Shown here: positions 1-9,763 of the stretch, one piece after another
Layout: each line of letters begins with the position of its first letter
How positions within the stretch are numbered: the stretch's first letter is position 1
DNA from: Peribacillus huizhouensis
GTDB lineage: Bacteria > Bacillota > Bacilli > Bacillales > DSM-1321
Direction of reading: 5' to 3'
NCBI RefSeq assembly: GCF_014138605.1
Contig: NZ_JACJHX010000012.1
Span: 62,001-126,000 of the forward strand
DNA length: 64,000 nt
Notes under the pieces: generated by a model
What the model was told of the DNA's origin: nothing
What the model saw: only the letters and a program-made list of their open reading frames with translations
The model's database searches: none
Position numbers and translations under genes: made by a program

Positions 1-318
1 CGAAGCATAAAGGAAGTTCAACAGCGTTTGGATCAAGATAAACCAATCAATTTCAATACGGTCATGACTGTTATGAATCGGTTGGTGGGAAAAGGTGTCT
101 TGAAAAAGAGAATACAAGGCAGGGTTTCGTTGTTTCATCCTGTTCAGTCCAAAGAAGATTTTATTAAAGAGCAGTCGAAAAAAATTACCGAGAATCTGCT
201 TGATGAATTTGGTGGCGTCGTCATCAATCATATGCTAGATGCAATGGAAGAAGTGGACCAAACTTTGCTCGATAAATTGGAACAAAAGATTAAACAACTT
301 AAAGGGGATAAGTCGTGA
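1..318 (+). CDS. BlaI/MecI-family transcriptional repressor, 5' end missing
   Basis: The reading frame is open from the first base of the window, so the N-terminus lies outside it. The visible 105 residues hold the end of a winged helix (N-T-V-M-T-V-M-N-R-L followed by a basic wing) and the helical C-terminal dimerisation region typical of BlaI/MecI/CopY repressors. The family represses a membrane-sensor protease gene beside it. Its stop codon overlaps the start of the M56 protease gene, as in blaI-blaR1 pairs, so the two are probably co-transcribed. Which signal the pair senses cannot be read here; no beta-lactamase gene is in view. Confidence 0.85.
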   Translation, partial: RSIKEVQQRLDQDKPINFNTVMTVMNRLVGKGVLKKRIQGRVSLFHPVQSKEDFIKEQSKKITENLLDEFGGVVINHMLDAMEEVDQTLLDKLEQKIKQLKGDKS

Positions 319-1175
319 TGTGGTGGAGGAAACGGTCCCTTTTTGTCATAGGATTGAGTTTTTTGATTGCTGTTTTGATATGGAGCCAGATGGGGATGTA
401 CATCGCTCACATTCTATTTGGAGTAAACCTTCACGTGAATGTCTTTAAGTTTTGCGTAAGTTTGTTTAAGGAATATTCATTTTATTATTTTTTGGTTACG
501 ATTATATTGAATGTATTAATAGCCTATACAATCTTAATCACGTTGATCAAGATTATTGAACAATTTATCTTGTTGAAAAAGTTTAAAAAAGTGATATTCG
601 CTCAACAAAATATAGGATTAACCAGTTTCTTAAATCGAAAATATGAGCGTCAACATCAAGATATTATCGTCATTGATCATAGTGAGTCGTTCGCATTTAC
701 TTTTGGTTTTAGAAGTCCTAGCATCGTTCTTTCTAGTAGTTTAATTGAGATATTGGATAGCGATGAATTGGTGGCTGTAGTGGAACATGAAACTTTTCAT
801 CAAAAGAATGATGATTCCTTGAAGATTTTTATTCTACAACTAATCGCCCAATCTATTTGGTTCATTCCCCTAACTAAATGGTCTTATCAGAATTATAAAA
901 TTATGAGTGAACTATTGGCTGACGAATATGCGATCCAGAAAATGGGTTCTGAGCTAGGCTTGAGCAGTGCTTTGTTTAAGTTAATTAACAATTATTACAA
1001 AGGAAACGCTAGCCCTACTTTGGTTCATTTTTCTGATGAATCGGTCAATTTTAGATTACAGCAATTAGTAGAACCAAAGAAATCCATCCCGGTAAGGTTG
1101 AAAACGACCTCGATGGTCATTTCGATTTATGTATTGCTTCTGCTAATGGGGATGATATTCGTGACGATTACGTAA
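315..1175 (+). CDS. M56-family (BlaR1-like) membrane metalloprotease
   Basis: A 286-residue protein with membrane segments near residues 8-35 and 55-88, a cytoplasmic zinc-protease domain with the HETFH (HExxH) motif at about 158-162 and a likely third ligand in the ELLADEYA segment, and a final C-terminal membrane helix. It lacks the large extracellular penicillin-binding sensor of true BlaR1, so the signal is unknown. The GTG start at 315 overlaps the stop of the BlaI-type gene and has AAAGGGG about 7 bases upstream; ATG at 318 is the alternative. By family precedent it would inactivate the neighbouring repressor by proteolysis. Confidence 0.8.
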   Translation: MMWWRKRSLFVIGLSFLIAVLIWSQMGMYIAHILFGVNLHVNVFKFCVSLFKEYSFYYFLVTIILNVLIAYTILITLIKIIEQFILLKKFKKVIFAQQNIGLTSFLNRKYERQHQDIIVIDHSESFAFTFGFRSPSIVLSSSLIEILDSDELVAVVEHETFHQKNDDSLKIFILQLIAQSIWFIPLTKWSYQNYKIMSELLADEYAIQKMGSELGLSSALFKLINNYYKGNASPTLVHFSDESVNFRLQQLVEPKKSIPVRLKTTSMVISIYVLLLLMGMIFVTIT

Positions 1176-1285
1176 TTAGTTGTAATTGTCACTACCTTTT
1201 TTACTTAATCACACTACGTAATGTAGTGCATAATTAGTAACCGATAATGTGAAATAAGGAAAAATTAGAGTATGGAGGTCAGACA

Positions 1286-1981
1286 ATGGCTAATAAAAAA
1301 TCAAGTAAGCAAACGTACAAAAAACAAAAGCAATCATCGAAATTTATCTTTTGGGTGATTGGCTTAATCGCGGTTTGTATCATCGGTTTAATATTTTTGT
1401 CTAACGGAAAAGATCAAGCAGCTGCCTTCGACTATACTGAGCAGCCCGTAATAGGAGATTCATCTGCACCTGTACAAATTGTTCAATTTGGTGACTATAA
1501 ATGTCCGGTATGTAAGAATTTTGAGGAAAACTTCTTCCCTCACATTCAAGAGAATTTGATCGATACTGGAAAAGTTCAATTTTATTTCATGAATTTTTCA
1601 TTTATCAATGTGGATTCGATCCGTTCAGCTAAATTTGCTGAGACGGTTTATAAAGAATTAGGAAATGAAGCCTTCTGGAAATTTCATAAGCTATTATACA
1701 GTAAACAACCTGATGATCTAAAGTATGAGAAAATGGATGTGTTTACCGATAAATTCTTAGAAGAAACATTGGCAGAAATCGTCGATGATTCTGATGTAGC
1801 GAAAGTCGTTAAGGCGTTTAAAGCGAAATCTTCTGAAAAAGATTGGAAAAAAGATATGTCCACTGCTAATACGTTGAACGTAACTGGTACGCCATCTATT
1901 TTTGTTAACGGTAAAAAGTTTGCAGGGAACACTTTTGAAGAATTAGAACAAATGGTTGATGAAGCTGCAAAGGGGAAATAA
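1286..1981 (+). CDS. bdbD: Thiol-disulfide oxidoreductase BdbD (DsbA-like)
   Basis: A 231-residue protein with a lysine-rich N-terminus, one membrane anchor at about 21-40 and an extracytoplasmic thioredoxin-fold domain with the CPVC active site at 73-76 and a cis-proline loop (TGTP) near the C-terminus. BdbD introduces disulfides into exported proteins and is reoxidised by BdbC, whose gene begins 3 bases downstream. The ATG follows a good ribosome site (TGGAGGTC). A B. subtilis-type bdbDC operon arrangement makes the call firm. Confidence 0.93.
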   Translation: MANKKSSKQTYKKQKQSSKFIFWVIGLIAVCIIGLIFLSNGKDQAAAFDYTEQPVIGDSSAPVQIVQFGDYKCPVCKNFEENFFPHIQENLIDTGKVQFYFMNFSFINVDSIRSAKFAETVYKELGNEAFWKFHKLLYSKQPDDLKYEKMDVFTDKFLEETLAEIVDDSDVAKVVKAFKAKSSEKDWKKDMSTANTLNVTGTPSIFVNGKKFAGNTFEELEQMVDEAAKGK

Positions 1982-1984
1982 ACC

Positions 1985-2395
1985 ATGAATAAACCATTGC
2001 TATTTTCCTGGATTATTTCCATCATTGCGACAATAGGAAGTCTTTTCTTTAGTGAATATCTCCATTTTGTACCTTGCACGCTTTGCTGGTATCAGAGAAT
2101 TCTCATGTATCCATTGGTGTTTTTATTAGGAAGGGCTTTTTATGAAGGAAACAGTAAGATTTATGCGTATATCCTCCCCCTATCCATTTTGGGGATTCTC
2201 GTATCTGGTTATCATTACAGCCTTCAAAAAATCCCGGCACTTCAACAGTTCGAAATGTGTACGAGCGGTGTCCCGTGTTCAGGAGAATATATTAACTGGC
2301 TAGGGTTTATCACAATCCCTTTACTAGCTTTTGTTGCTTTCTTATTTATTACTTTTAGTATGGTGATCCTTGCTCGCACGAATAAAAATGATTAA
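1985..2395 (+). CDS. bdbC: Disulfide bond formation protein BdbC (DsbB-like)
   Basis: A 136-residue integral membrane protein with four helices. The CTLC pair at residues 31-34 follows the first helix and a second cysteine pair (C92, C98) sits in the second external loop, the two redox pairs expected for the DsbB/BdbC family. It passes electrons from BdbD to quinone. It forms an operon with bdbD and is followed at once by a strong terminator hairpin. Confidence 0.93.
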   Translation: MNKPLLFSWIISIIATIGSLFFSEYLHFVPCTLCWYQRILMYPLVFLLGRAFYEGNSKIYAYILPLSILGILVSGYHYSLQKIPALQQFEMCTSGVPCSGEYINWLGFITIPLLAFVAFLFITFSMVILARTNKND

Positions 2396-2400
2396 GTTGT

Positions 2401-2436
2401 CGTCTATCGGTATGGAATACTGATAGACGATTTTTT
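2401..2436 (+). terminator. Intrinsic terminator after bdbDC
   Basis: CGTCTATC and GATAGACG form an 8-bp perfect stem (2401-2408 with 2422-2429), followed by a run of six T. It lies a few bases after the bdbC stop. Confidence 0.85.
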
Positions 2437-2454
2437 ATGTTTAAATTGGCGCTG

Positions 2455-2695
2455 TCTCATACTGTATTTAGTTGTTTTGGACGCGGACCATTTGCTTCAC
2501 GAGAAATAGCGATGTTGATCTTCGATACAGGTGCGAGACTCCTGCTTAGAGAAGCGTGTTGAGGGAGACCCCGCAATTGCGTAGCACTGAGGAGGCTCCT
2601 GAGACCGCCCGCGGAAAGGAGTACCTGTAACGGAATTCAACCTAGGATAGTAGTGTAAATATTATTTAAAAGCAACAAAGTATACGAAAACAGCC
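2455..2695 (-). repeat. Family A MITE-like repeat, copy A1 (decayed)
   Basis: On the minus strand it starts GGCTGTTTTCGTATACTTTG and carries the family A core (a GGTCTC...AACACGCTT segment and a CGGAAAGGAGTACC-like palindrome arm). The far end is degenerate and no target duplication is visible. Related copies lie near 6.1, 18.0, 56.0 and 60.9 kb. It fills the gap between bdbC and the TRAP operon. Confidence 0.75.
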
Positions 2696-2926
2696 AAAAA
2701 CAATACTAAATAGATTAAATATATTTAGATCTAATTCTACTGCCAGTATGATAATAATTTCATACTTAGAGCGTATATTTAATGTGGAATTCCTGGATTA
2801 TACAACAAAATAGATATATATACCTATAATTATTATGAAAATAAAAGCTTATCACCTAAAAAAAACACAAATTCTTCTAAAAAAACTCTCTTTAAAAACA
2901 TCCAAATTATTCGTAGTATTAGTTCA

Positions 2927-2940
2927 TGAAAACGTTTTCT
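2927..2940 (+). promoter_or_regulatory. cre box (CcpA site) upstream of the TRAP operon
   Basis: TGAAAACGTTTTCT fits the published Bacillus cre consensus TGWAARCGYTWNCW at every position. It lies about 45 bp before the dctQ start, which suggests catabolite repression of dicarboxylate uptake. Not tested here. Confidence 0.65.
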
Positions 2941-2984
2941 ATGAGAAGAGAACAAGCAATATCAATAAAATAGGGGGGAAACAC

Positions 2985-3482
2985 ATGAAGCTAATCAAAA
3001 AAGTGGGGATTTTCATTGATTCTATTTTTGAGAAACTTGCCCTTACATCACTGATTGCCTTAGTACTAGTCGTTACGACTCAAGTGGCGACAAGAAAATT
3101 ATTTAACTTTGTTTTCTTTTGGTCAGAAGAAGTGACCTTGCTATTACTTGGTTGGTTTGCTTTTATGGCGATTGCGATAGGATTTCGAGAGCACATCCAT
3201 TTAGGGATCGATTCTTTTACGAATCTTTTTCCAAAAATCTTTAACAAAGTATTAGATAAAATTATTAGTATCTCTATTTTTGCTTTTGGATTATACCTTG
3301 TTGTTCAAGGTTGGGATTTTACTGTATTGATGATGGAATCAACTCTACCAGCAACAAAGCTTCCAAGTAGTATTACTTATATTGCAATGCCAATTACCGG
3401 TATTATGATATGCGGGTATTCCCTACTACATTTGTTCAATAAAGACACAACTAGGTATAAAGATCTGGAGGAGGGAATGTAA
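2985..3482 (+). CDS. dctQ: TRAP transporter small permease (DctQ)
   Basis: A 165-residue protein with four predicted membrane helices, the layout of the TRAP small permease, which pairs with DctM to import carboxylates driven by ion gradients. The ATG at 2985 follows AGGGGGGAA at the right spacing and gives a normal N-terminus; the frame stays open upstream to an ATG at 2835, but that adds a basic low-complexity tail and is unlikely. Its stop overlaps the ribosome site region of dctM. The cre box is just upstream. Confidence 0.9.
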   Translation: MKLIKKVGIFIDSIFEKLALTSLIALVLVVTTQVATRKLFNFVFFWSEEVTLLLLGWFAFMAIAIGFREHIHLGIDSFTNLFPKIFNKVLDKIISISIFAFGLYLVVQGWDFTVLMMESTLPATKLPSSITYIAMPITGIMICGYSLLHLFNKDTTRYKDLEEGM

Positions 3483-3483
3483 A

Positions 3484-4779
3484 TTGGAAACGAATACGAT
3501 TGCAGTCATCATATTACTTTCAAGCTTTGTTCTATTAATATTACTTCGTATGCCCATTGCTCTAACGTTGGTTGCCTCGTCATTAATAACAGTTATTTAT
3601 TTAGGCATACCGATGCCAATTATTGGACAGCAAATGGTTCAAGGATTAAATTCTTTTTCACTACTTGCTATCCCATTTTTTATCTTGACGGGACAAATCA
3701 TGAGTGCAGGGGGACTTGCTACTCGCATTGTAAATCTCGCAGGCTTAATGGTTGGTCGGATTCGTGGCGGTTTGGCCATGGTAAACAGTGTTGCTTCGTT
3801 ATTTTTCGGTAATATCTCAGGTTCTGCAGTAGCGGATGTCTCTTCTGTCGGTTCTGTTATGATTCCGATGATGAAAAAGAAAGGCTATGAAGCCGATTAC
3901 GCAGTAGGCGTAACCATTGCATCAGCTATCCAAGGGGTAGTAGTACCACCGAGCCATAATCTAGTATTATATTCTTTAGCAGCAGGTGGAGTATCCATCG
4001 CTAGTTTATTTATGGCAGGTATCGTGCCAGGCGCAATAATGTTGATTGCCCTTATGATTACTGCTTACATTATTGCAAGGAAACGAGGGTATGAAAAATC
4101 AGATCTTATACCAAGATCACAATGGGGCGGAATTCTTTTACACGGTTTCCTTTCATTAAGCCCTGCAGTTATTATCTTAGGCGGAATCATGAGTGGTTGG
4201 TTCACAGCAACTGAATCTGGTGCACTAGCTTGTTTATATTCTTTTATTCTAGCGTTCGTTGTTTATAGAGAGGCTCCAATATCAAGTGTTTGGAATATTT
4301 TGAAACGAACATTAAAAACGGTTTCTATGGTATTTTTCCTGATTGGAGCATCTGCGTCCTTCGGCTGGATTCTTGCTTACTTGCAAATTCCATCTATGGT
4401 AACTGATTTGTTCTTGAATTTTTCGGACAATCCAATTGTCATTTTATTAATCATTAATATTTTATTGCTACTTCTAGGTGCGCCAATGGATATGGCGCCA
4501 ATGATTTTAATCATGACACCTATTCTTTTACCGGTTGTAACAAGCTTTGGAATGGATCCGGTCCACTTTGGGATTGTTCTTATCTTGAATGCAGGAATTG
4601 GATTATTAACCCCACCTGTAGGAACGGTCTTGTTTGTTGGCTGCGCAATTGGAAAAGTTTCCATTCAACAAGGTACGAAAGCCATGCTTCCATTTTTCTA
4701 TGCATTATTAATCGTTCTGTTAATTATCACCTATATTCCTGAAGTTACATTATGGCTTCCGAGTTTATTAGTCAAATAA
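3484..4779 (+). CDS. dctM: TRAP transporter large permease (DctM)
   Basis: A 431-residue, strongly hydrophobic protein of about 12 helices with the DctM signatures, including the NISGSAVADVSS segment near residue 113 and the TPPVGTVLFVGC segment near 379. It is the transport channel of the TRAP system. The TTG start lies 1 base after the dctQ stop and is preceded by GGAGGAGGG. Substrate is most likely a C4-dicarboxylate or related organic acid; it cannot be fixed from sequence. Confidence 0.93.
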   Translation: METNTIAVIILLSSFVLLILLRMPIALTLVASSLITVIYLGIPMPIIGQQMVQGLNSFSLLAIPFFILTGQIMSAGGLATRIVNLAGLMVGRIRGGLAMVNSVASLFFGNISGSAVADVSSVGSVMIPMMKKKGYEADYAVGVTIASAIQGVVVPPSHNLVLYSLAAGGVSIASLFMAGIVPGAIMLIALMITAYIIARKRGYEKSDLIPRSQWGGILLHGFLSLSPAVIILGGIMSGWFTATESGALACLYSFILAFVVYREAPISSVWNILKRTLKTVSMVFFLIGASASFGWILAYLQIPSMVTDLFLNFSDNPIVILLIINILLLLLGAPMDMAPMILIMTPILLPVVTSFGMDPVHFGIVLILNAGIGLLTPPVGTVLFVGCAIGKVSIQQGTKAMLPFFYALLIVLLIITYIPEVTLWLPSLLVK

Positions 4780-4827
4780 CTTGAGACATGGGTGAAATTA
4801 TAGATTTTAAAAAATAATAAGGGGTGT

Positions 4828-5856
4828 ATGGGAATGAAGAGAAAACATATTACAGGCTTATTAGCTACTGCATTAATGGTTGGTGGAATACTTGCGGGGT
4901 GTAGTGGAAAAGATGAAACTGCGCCAGCAAGCAGTGATTCCAAATCAAAAAAAGCGGAGTTTACATTTCGCTTAGCAGATAATCATCCAGTAGATTATCC
5001 GACAGTAATAGGGGACAAAAAGTTTGCCGAGTTAGTCAATGAAAGATCGGATGGTCGAATTAAAATTGAAGTCTTTCCTTCTGGGCAATTAGGTGATGAA
5101 AAATCAGTACTTGAACAAGTTCAGTTGGGAGCCATTGAGTTTACGAGAATTAACGCTAGCCCGCTGGCCGAGTTTAATGATAATTTCTCAGTACTTGGTC
5201 TTCCGTATGTATTCGATAGTGATGAACATTTGTGGAATTTCCTTGAAAGTGAAACAGGAACAGAATTGTTGGATGGTCTTGAGGCATCAAAAATGAAAGG
5301 ACTAGCTTATTACAGTTCAGGTTCTCGTAGTTTTTATACGACTAAGCCAGTTAAAAGTTTAGCTGACCTAAAAGGACAAAAGCTGCGTGTTCAACAAAGT
5401 AAAGTCAATATCGATCTAGTTTCAGCTCTTGGAGCAAGTGCAACTCCTATGCCTTATGGTGAAGTATTTAGTGGTCTCCAAACTGGAATTATCGACGGCG
5501 CTGAGAACAATCTTCCTAGTTTTGATTCTTCTAACCATTATCAAGAAGCTAAGAATATTATCTTGGATCATCATCAACGCACACCTGAAGTATTATTAAT
5601 CAGTCAAACGGCATGGAATAAACTATCTGAAGAAGACCAAAAAATAGTTAAGCAGGCTGCTCTAGATTCCGTCACTACTCAAAAAGAAGAATGGGCTAAG
5701 TGGGAACAAAATTCTGAAAAGAAATTAAAAGATGCTGGTGTAACGTTTACTGAAGTAGAAGATCTTACTCCATGGAAAGAAGCAGTTAAACCTGTTATCG
5801 ATCAATATCAAAGCAAATATAAGGACTTATTAGATGAAATCGAGGCAGCTAAATAA
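4828..5856 (+). CDS. dctP: TRAP transporter substrate-binding lipoprotein (DctP)
   Basis: A 342-residue lipoprotein: basic start, hydrophobic signal, lipobox ILAGC with the lipidated Cys at 25, then a DctP-type binding domain (LRVQQSKVN segment supplying the conserved Arg that contacts the substrate carboxylate). In Gram-positive bacteria the P component is tethered to the membrane instead of periplasmic. It is the third gene of the dctQMP operon, with its own AAGGGGTG ribosome site, and is followed by a terminator. Confidence 0.93.
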   Translation: MGMKRKHITGLLATALMVGGILAGCSGKDETAPASSDSKSKKAEFTFRLADNHPVDYPTVIGDKKFAELVNERSDGRIKIEVFPSGQLGDEKSVLEQVQLGAIEFTRINASPLAEFNDNFSVLGLPYVFDSDEHLWNFLESETGTELLDGLEASKMKGLAYYSSGSRSFYTTKPVKSLADLKGQKLRVQQSKVNIDLVSALGASATPMPYGEVFSGLQTGIIDGAENNLPSFDSSNHYQEAKNIILDHHQRTPEVLLISQTAWNKLSEEDQKIVKQAALDSVTTQKEEWAKWEQNSEKKLKDAGVTFTEVEDLTPWKEAVKPVIDQYQSKYKDLLDEIEAAK

Positions 5857-5877
5857 TTAAAGTGTGATAAATTTGTG

Positions 5878-5912
5878 AATTCCAGGTCAAACTTTGACCT
5901 GGAATTTATTTA
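5878..5912 (+). terminator. Intrinsic terminator after dctP
   Basis: AATTCCAGGTCAA and TTGACCTGGAATT form a 13-bp perfect stem with a 3-base loop, followed by a T-rich tail. It closes the TRAP operon. Confidence 0.88.
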
Positions 5913-6039
5913 ATTTCAGCCTTAAAGTGAAGTGGAATTTCTTCTAGCAGAATTTAATGGAGACAAAACAAAATAGAAGGTAGCCTAATAAGTACCACCT
6001 TCCAGCTTACAAGGCAGCTATTGAAGCGGGAACCACGTC

Positions 6040-6174
6040 CATGATGCCTTATTATGCTTAGAAAAGCGTGTTAAGGGATACCGCCAGCGGAAAGCGAGTA
6101 CCTATGTACTGAAATCAACCCAGTATAGTAGTTTAAATATCATTTTAAAGCAACAAAGTATCCGAAAAACAGCC
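6040..6174 (-). repeat. Family A MITE-like repeat, copy A2 (truncated)
   Basis: The minus strand starts GGCTGTTTTTCGGATACTTTG and keeps the CGGAAAGCGAGTACC and AAAAGCGTGTTAAGG blocks of family A. About half the element is missing. It lies between the TRAP operon and the sensor kinase gene. Confidence 0.7.
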
Positions 6175-6402
6175 AATATTCTGATGGAGAAGGACAATTC
6201 CAGGCATAATATGAATTGTACAAGTATAGTGATAGGCTGAATTGAAAAGCCCCTAAAGAAATCGTGATACAATTGGGCGAACACATACATAGCAAAATAA
6301 TAAGTTTACCTAGTAAACATATCAGTTTACCAAGCTGGTTATTTCGGTTAAAATTAAATTTGGAAACGTTAACATTTTATAAAATAGTAGGAATGATAAG
6401 TT

Positions 6403-8250
6403 ATGAAGAAGAAGTGGAGAAAACTTTCTATTTTTATCAGAAAATTCATACTGTTAAGCAATCAGTCACTTTTAATAAAGCTTTTCGTATTGTCTAGTAT
6501 ACTAGTGATTTTTCCTGTTCTTTCGGTTGGAATTATTTCGTACAAACTTTCTTCAGATAAATTAGAAGAGGAGTTTAAAGAATCAAGCCAACAAATTATT
6601 GAACAGGTAGAATCACATATTGAGTATTATTTACAAGATTTTGAGATTGCTAGCTTAAAAATTATTAGCTCCCCTCACTTTGCTAACTTTTTAAAACTAG
6701 AAACTCAAGAACATGGAAGTAATCGAGAATTTACTGAGGCAACGCGTGCTATCTTAAAGGACGCCGAATATTCTAGAGCGGATATATCGAATATTACCGT
6801 TATATTAGATAATGATCAAGTCATCGATACACTTGGTTTAGAAAACTACTATCCTGCTAGCAAAATTAAAGATGAGTATTGGTATTCATCGGTACCGAGA
6901 AACGGGATGGTCATGTTAGTAAGCAGAACGTTAAAATTAAAAAATAATAACGAGCAGCCTGTGATATCGCTCGCGAGGCGTTTATATAATCCAAAGACTT
7001 TACAGCCAGTAGGAATGTTGATCATGGACATTAATTTCAGGAGGATTGAAGAAATAGCTAATAAGGTCACTATAAGTAAGAACGGCTATTTTTTTATTTT
7101 AGATGCAAAAGGGCATTATGTATACCACTCCGATTATTCTAAACTAGGAAAGAAGGTTGAGTTTGACCAATTGTCAGGCTTGAAAACAGAAGAAGATGGA
7201 TCTGGAATATTAGATAATGATCGTAAAGATTTTATTACCTATTCTCTTTCGCAAAACCTCGGCTGGCGTTTTTTTACAGCAGTACCCTATCGAGATTTAA
7301 CGGAAGGCATCATGCAAATCGGAAAAGCTATCACTTGGACGATATTGATCGCACTTTTCTTTGCTTATCTCATAGGATTCGGATTTGCAAATAGCATGAT
7401 TCGTCCAATTCGTCGTCTTCAACACTTTATGAAGGAAGTGGAAACCGGGAATCTAAACGGTAGGGTGAAGGTGGAGTCTACGGATGAAATTGGACAATTG
7501 ACAATGGGCATTAATAATACGGTAGAAAAACTATCCAATCTACTGGAGGAAATCTATATTTCTAAGTTGAAAGAAACGGAGATGAGCCTCAAACAAAAAG
7601 ATGTTGAATTAAAGATGCTGCAGTCACAAATTAATCCGCATTTTTTATATAATTCACTTGAAACAATTAGAGGAATGGCATTGGAAGAAAATCAGGAGGA
7701 CATTGCTAGTATGTCTTCTTCACTCGGAAAGCTTTTAAGATATAATCTTAAAAACAGCTCTCCTACCGTTAGTTTAGGAGAAGAAATTAAGTTTTGTGAG
7801 ATGTACTTGCAAATTCAAAAGTTTCGTTTTGAAGACCGTTTTGAGTATATGTTTGATATTCCAGAATGGGCAATGGACCTTAAGGTTGTCAAGTTTTCGA
7901 TGCAGCCTTTAGTAGAAAATTGTTTTAAGCACGGTTTTGATCAGATTAATAGAAAAATGAAGATTACCTTATCTGTATCTCAAGTTTCAGAATCTTCTAT
8001 CGTTATTCGCGTTTTAGATACAGGTGTTGGAATTCAGGGTGATGTTCTATATGGAATTATAAAAAAAATGGAACAAAAAACAACAACCAGTAACGGATTA
8101 AATATTGGAATCATTAATGTTCATCAAAGGATTTCTTACTTGTTTGGCTCTGAGTATGGGATTACAATACAAAGCACACAAGGTATAGGAACATCGGTAG
8201 ATATGCATTTGCCAATCATGAAAGTAAATGAGGAAGGGATGATAGAGTGA
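6403..8250 (+). CDS. YesM-like sensor histidine kinase
   Basis: A 615-residue membrane kinase: first helix at about 25-48, an extracytoplasmic double-Cache-like sensor of about 260 residues, second helix near 310-330, HAMP, a coiled linker, then a His_kinase (PF06580) domain with the INPHFLYNSLETI phospho-acceptor motif and an HATPase domain with VENCFKHGF and the DTGVGI glycine box. Its stop overlaps the start of the response regulator. Position just after dctQMP suggests that it senses the TRAP substrate or a related acid; this is inference. Confidence 0.9.
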   Translation: MKKKWRKLSIFIRKFILLSNQSLLIKLFVLSSILVIFPVLSVGIISYKLSSDKLEEEFKESSQQIIEQVESHIEYYLQDFEIASLKIISSPHFANFLKLETQEHGSNREFTEATRAILKDAEYSRADISNITVILDNDQVIDTLGLENYYPASKIKDEYWYSSVPRNGMVMLVSRTLKLKNNNEQPVISLARRLYNPKTLQPVGMLIMDINFRRIEEIANKVTISKNGYFFILDAKGHYVYHSDYSKLGKKVEFDQLSGLKTEEDGSGILDNDRKDFITYSLSQNLGWRFFTAVPYRDLTEGIMQIGKAITWTILIALFFAYLIGFGFANSMIRPIRRLQHFMKEVETGNLNGRVKVESTDEIGQLTMGINNTVEKLSNLLEEIYISKLKETEMSLKQKDVELKMLQSQINPHFLYNSLETIRGMALEENQEDIASMSSSLGKLLRYNLKNSSPTVSLGEEIKFCEMYLQIQKFRFEDRFEYMFDIPEWAMDLKVVKFSMQPLVENCFKHGFDQINRKMKITLSVSQVSESSIVIRVLDTGVGIQGDVLYGIIKKMEQKTTTSNGLNIGIINVHQRISYLFGSEYGITIQSTQGIGTSVDMHLPIMKVNEEGMIE

Positions 8251-8981
8251 AAAACATCTTATTGGTTGATGATGAGAGATGGGTTCGTACAGCACTTAAG
8301 TGGACGATAAATAAGTTGCATCTCCCAATACATGTTACCCATGAATGCAAAAACGGGTTAGAAGCTCTTGATTGGCTTAAACAACATGACGTAGATTTAG
8401 TCATAACCGATATTCAAATGCCGATTATGGATGGACTTACATTTATAAAGCAAGTGCGGGATTTAGAATTGCATGTGGATATTATCGTTATAAGTGTTCA
8501 TGATGAATTTCCGTTTATACAGGATGCTATGCGAAAAGGAGTGACAGATTATTTATTAAAACCGATAGATGATGAGGATTTAAAAAGATGTTTAGAAAAC
8601 TGGTTAAAAAAAGGGAAGGGAGTTCAGGTAGATAGTAGAAATGTTGAAGAATCCTTTCCGCTTTCCACAATAGATAAAGTTCTTCAATATATCGAGGCAA
8701 CTCCACTTGGAGAAATTAGCCTTAAAGAGGCTGCCAAAAAAGTACATGTCAATCCTAGTTATTTGAGTCAATTATTCAAACAACAAGTAAAACGAAATTT
8801 CGTTGATTATTTAACGGAACTTCGCATGGAAGAAGCAAAAAAGATATTAAAGACGAGCAACTTGCGGATTTCAGAGATTGCTGAACGCTTAGGTTATTCT
8901 GATATAGCGTATTTCAGTAATACTTTCAAACGAATGACTAGTTTCTCTCCATCGGAGTTTCGAAAGGTTAAAATCGAGTGA
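8247..8981 (+). CDS. YesN-like response regulator with AraC-type DNA-binding domain
   Basis: A 244-residue protein with a receiver domain (DDE acidic pocket at the start, phospho-acceptor Asp in VITDIQMP, conserved Lys in LLKPID) and a C-terminal pair of AraC-type helix-turn-helix motifs (about 145-244). The GTG start overlaps the kinase stop (GTGA), so the two are translationally coupled. Most likely it activates the dctQMP operon upstream. Confidence 0.9.
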   Translation: MKNILLVDDERWVRTALKWTINKLHLPIHVTHECKNGLEALDWLKQHDVDLVITDIQMPIMDGLTFIKQVRDLELHVDIIVISVHDEFPFIQDAMRKGVTDYLLKPIDDEDLKRCLENWLKKGKGVQVDSRNVEESFPLSTIDKVLQYIEATPLGEISLKEAAKKVHVNPSYLSQLFKQQVKRNFVDYLTELRMEEAKKILKTSNLRISEIAERLGYSDIAYFSNTFKRMTSFSPSEFRKVKIE

Positions 8982-9763
8982 TGGATGATTGGTGAATATA
9001 CCAAGACGCCATAGGTGTTCCAAAGAAAAAAGGGTATATGTAAAACATAGAATATAGAAGAAAAAAGGTTGGTATTATCTGAAGGGAAGTGAATGGATCA
9101 AGTTAATCATTTTTCTTGATCATAAAAACCAATTCTCATTTTTACTTATTAGAATCGGTTATTGGGTCACTTTGATATTTTTGTGTGGAGATCATCTAAT
9201 CATCCTTACTTTTAGTGTGAAGTTTACGTGGGTGTTTAGTATCATTAATAAAATTATCTTCTCCACATTAATTCATATGATTTCGCGTACCATACGAATC
9301 CAACTTTTAGCGATTCTAGCATTTTTTTCATTTATATGTTCCCCTTTCAAATTTATAGGATGTTTACTTTTGGTTTTACAATTACCTTCTATACATTAAT
9401 TCATGTGATTTTACGTATAAATCGAATCCTACTTTAAATGATTTTAAAAACTTATTCATATGTGTCATCTCCTTTATAACTTATAGTATTATTATCAGAT
9501 ATTAGCTATATTTTAACAATGTCATTGAAATCGGTAACAATGATGAAGAAAACGGAAACATAGTTAATGAAAACGGGGTCAATTACATTAATCTCATTAT
9601 TTCGCAGTTTTTCTTGATTTTTTAGTGGATGTTAATAAAATTAGGATGTTTCAAAAGTAATGAGGTTAGTGCGGGTTAACCGTAAAGGGAAAAAATGAAG
9701 GAATTACGAAATGATACGATAAGAATAGATGGAATGTTATCAAGAGGCGTCGGAGGAATATGA
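8982..9763. other. Gene-poor AT-rich interval
   Basis: I see no convincing gene in these 780 bases. A stem (GGATCAAG with CTTGATC, 9095-9122) after the response regulator may end its transcript, though its T run is weak. The rest holds a diverged direct repeat (separate entry) and AT-rich sequence. A 75-codon open frame at 9172-9399 has no ribosome site and no recognisable domain, and the repeat runs through it. Confidence 0.55.
9259..9440 (+). repeat. Pair of diverged direct repeats of about 50 bp
   Basis: The blocks 9259-9315 and 9387-9440 share the pattern ACATTAATTCATrTGATTT, then CGTA, CGAATCC and ACTTT, about 128 bp apart. A shorter echo (TTATTCATATGTG) follows at about 9450. Function unknown; it could be two halves of old mobile DNA or repeated protein-binding sites. 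Confidence 0.5.

Noticed and set aside
2835-2984. Upstream extension of the dctQ frame to ATG 2835
   Set aside because: The extension is Lys-rich low-complexity sequence that overlaps the cre box, while ATG 2985 has a strong ribosome site.
9172-9399. Open frame of 75 codons in the long gap before gltS
   Set aside because: No ribosome site, odd composition and a diverged direct repeat running through it; no family recognised.
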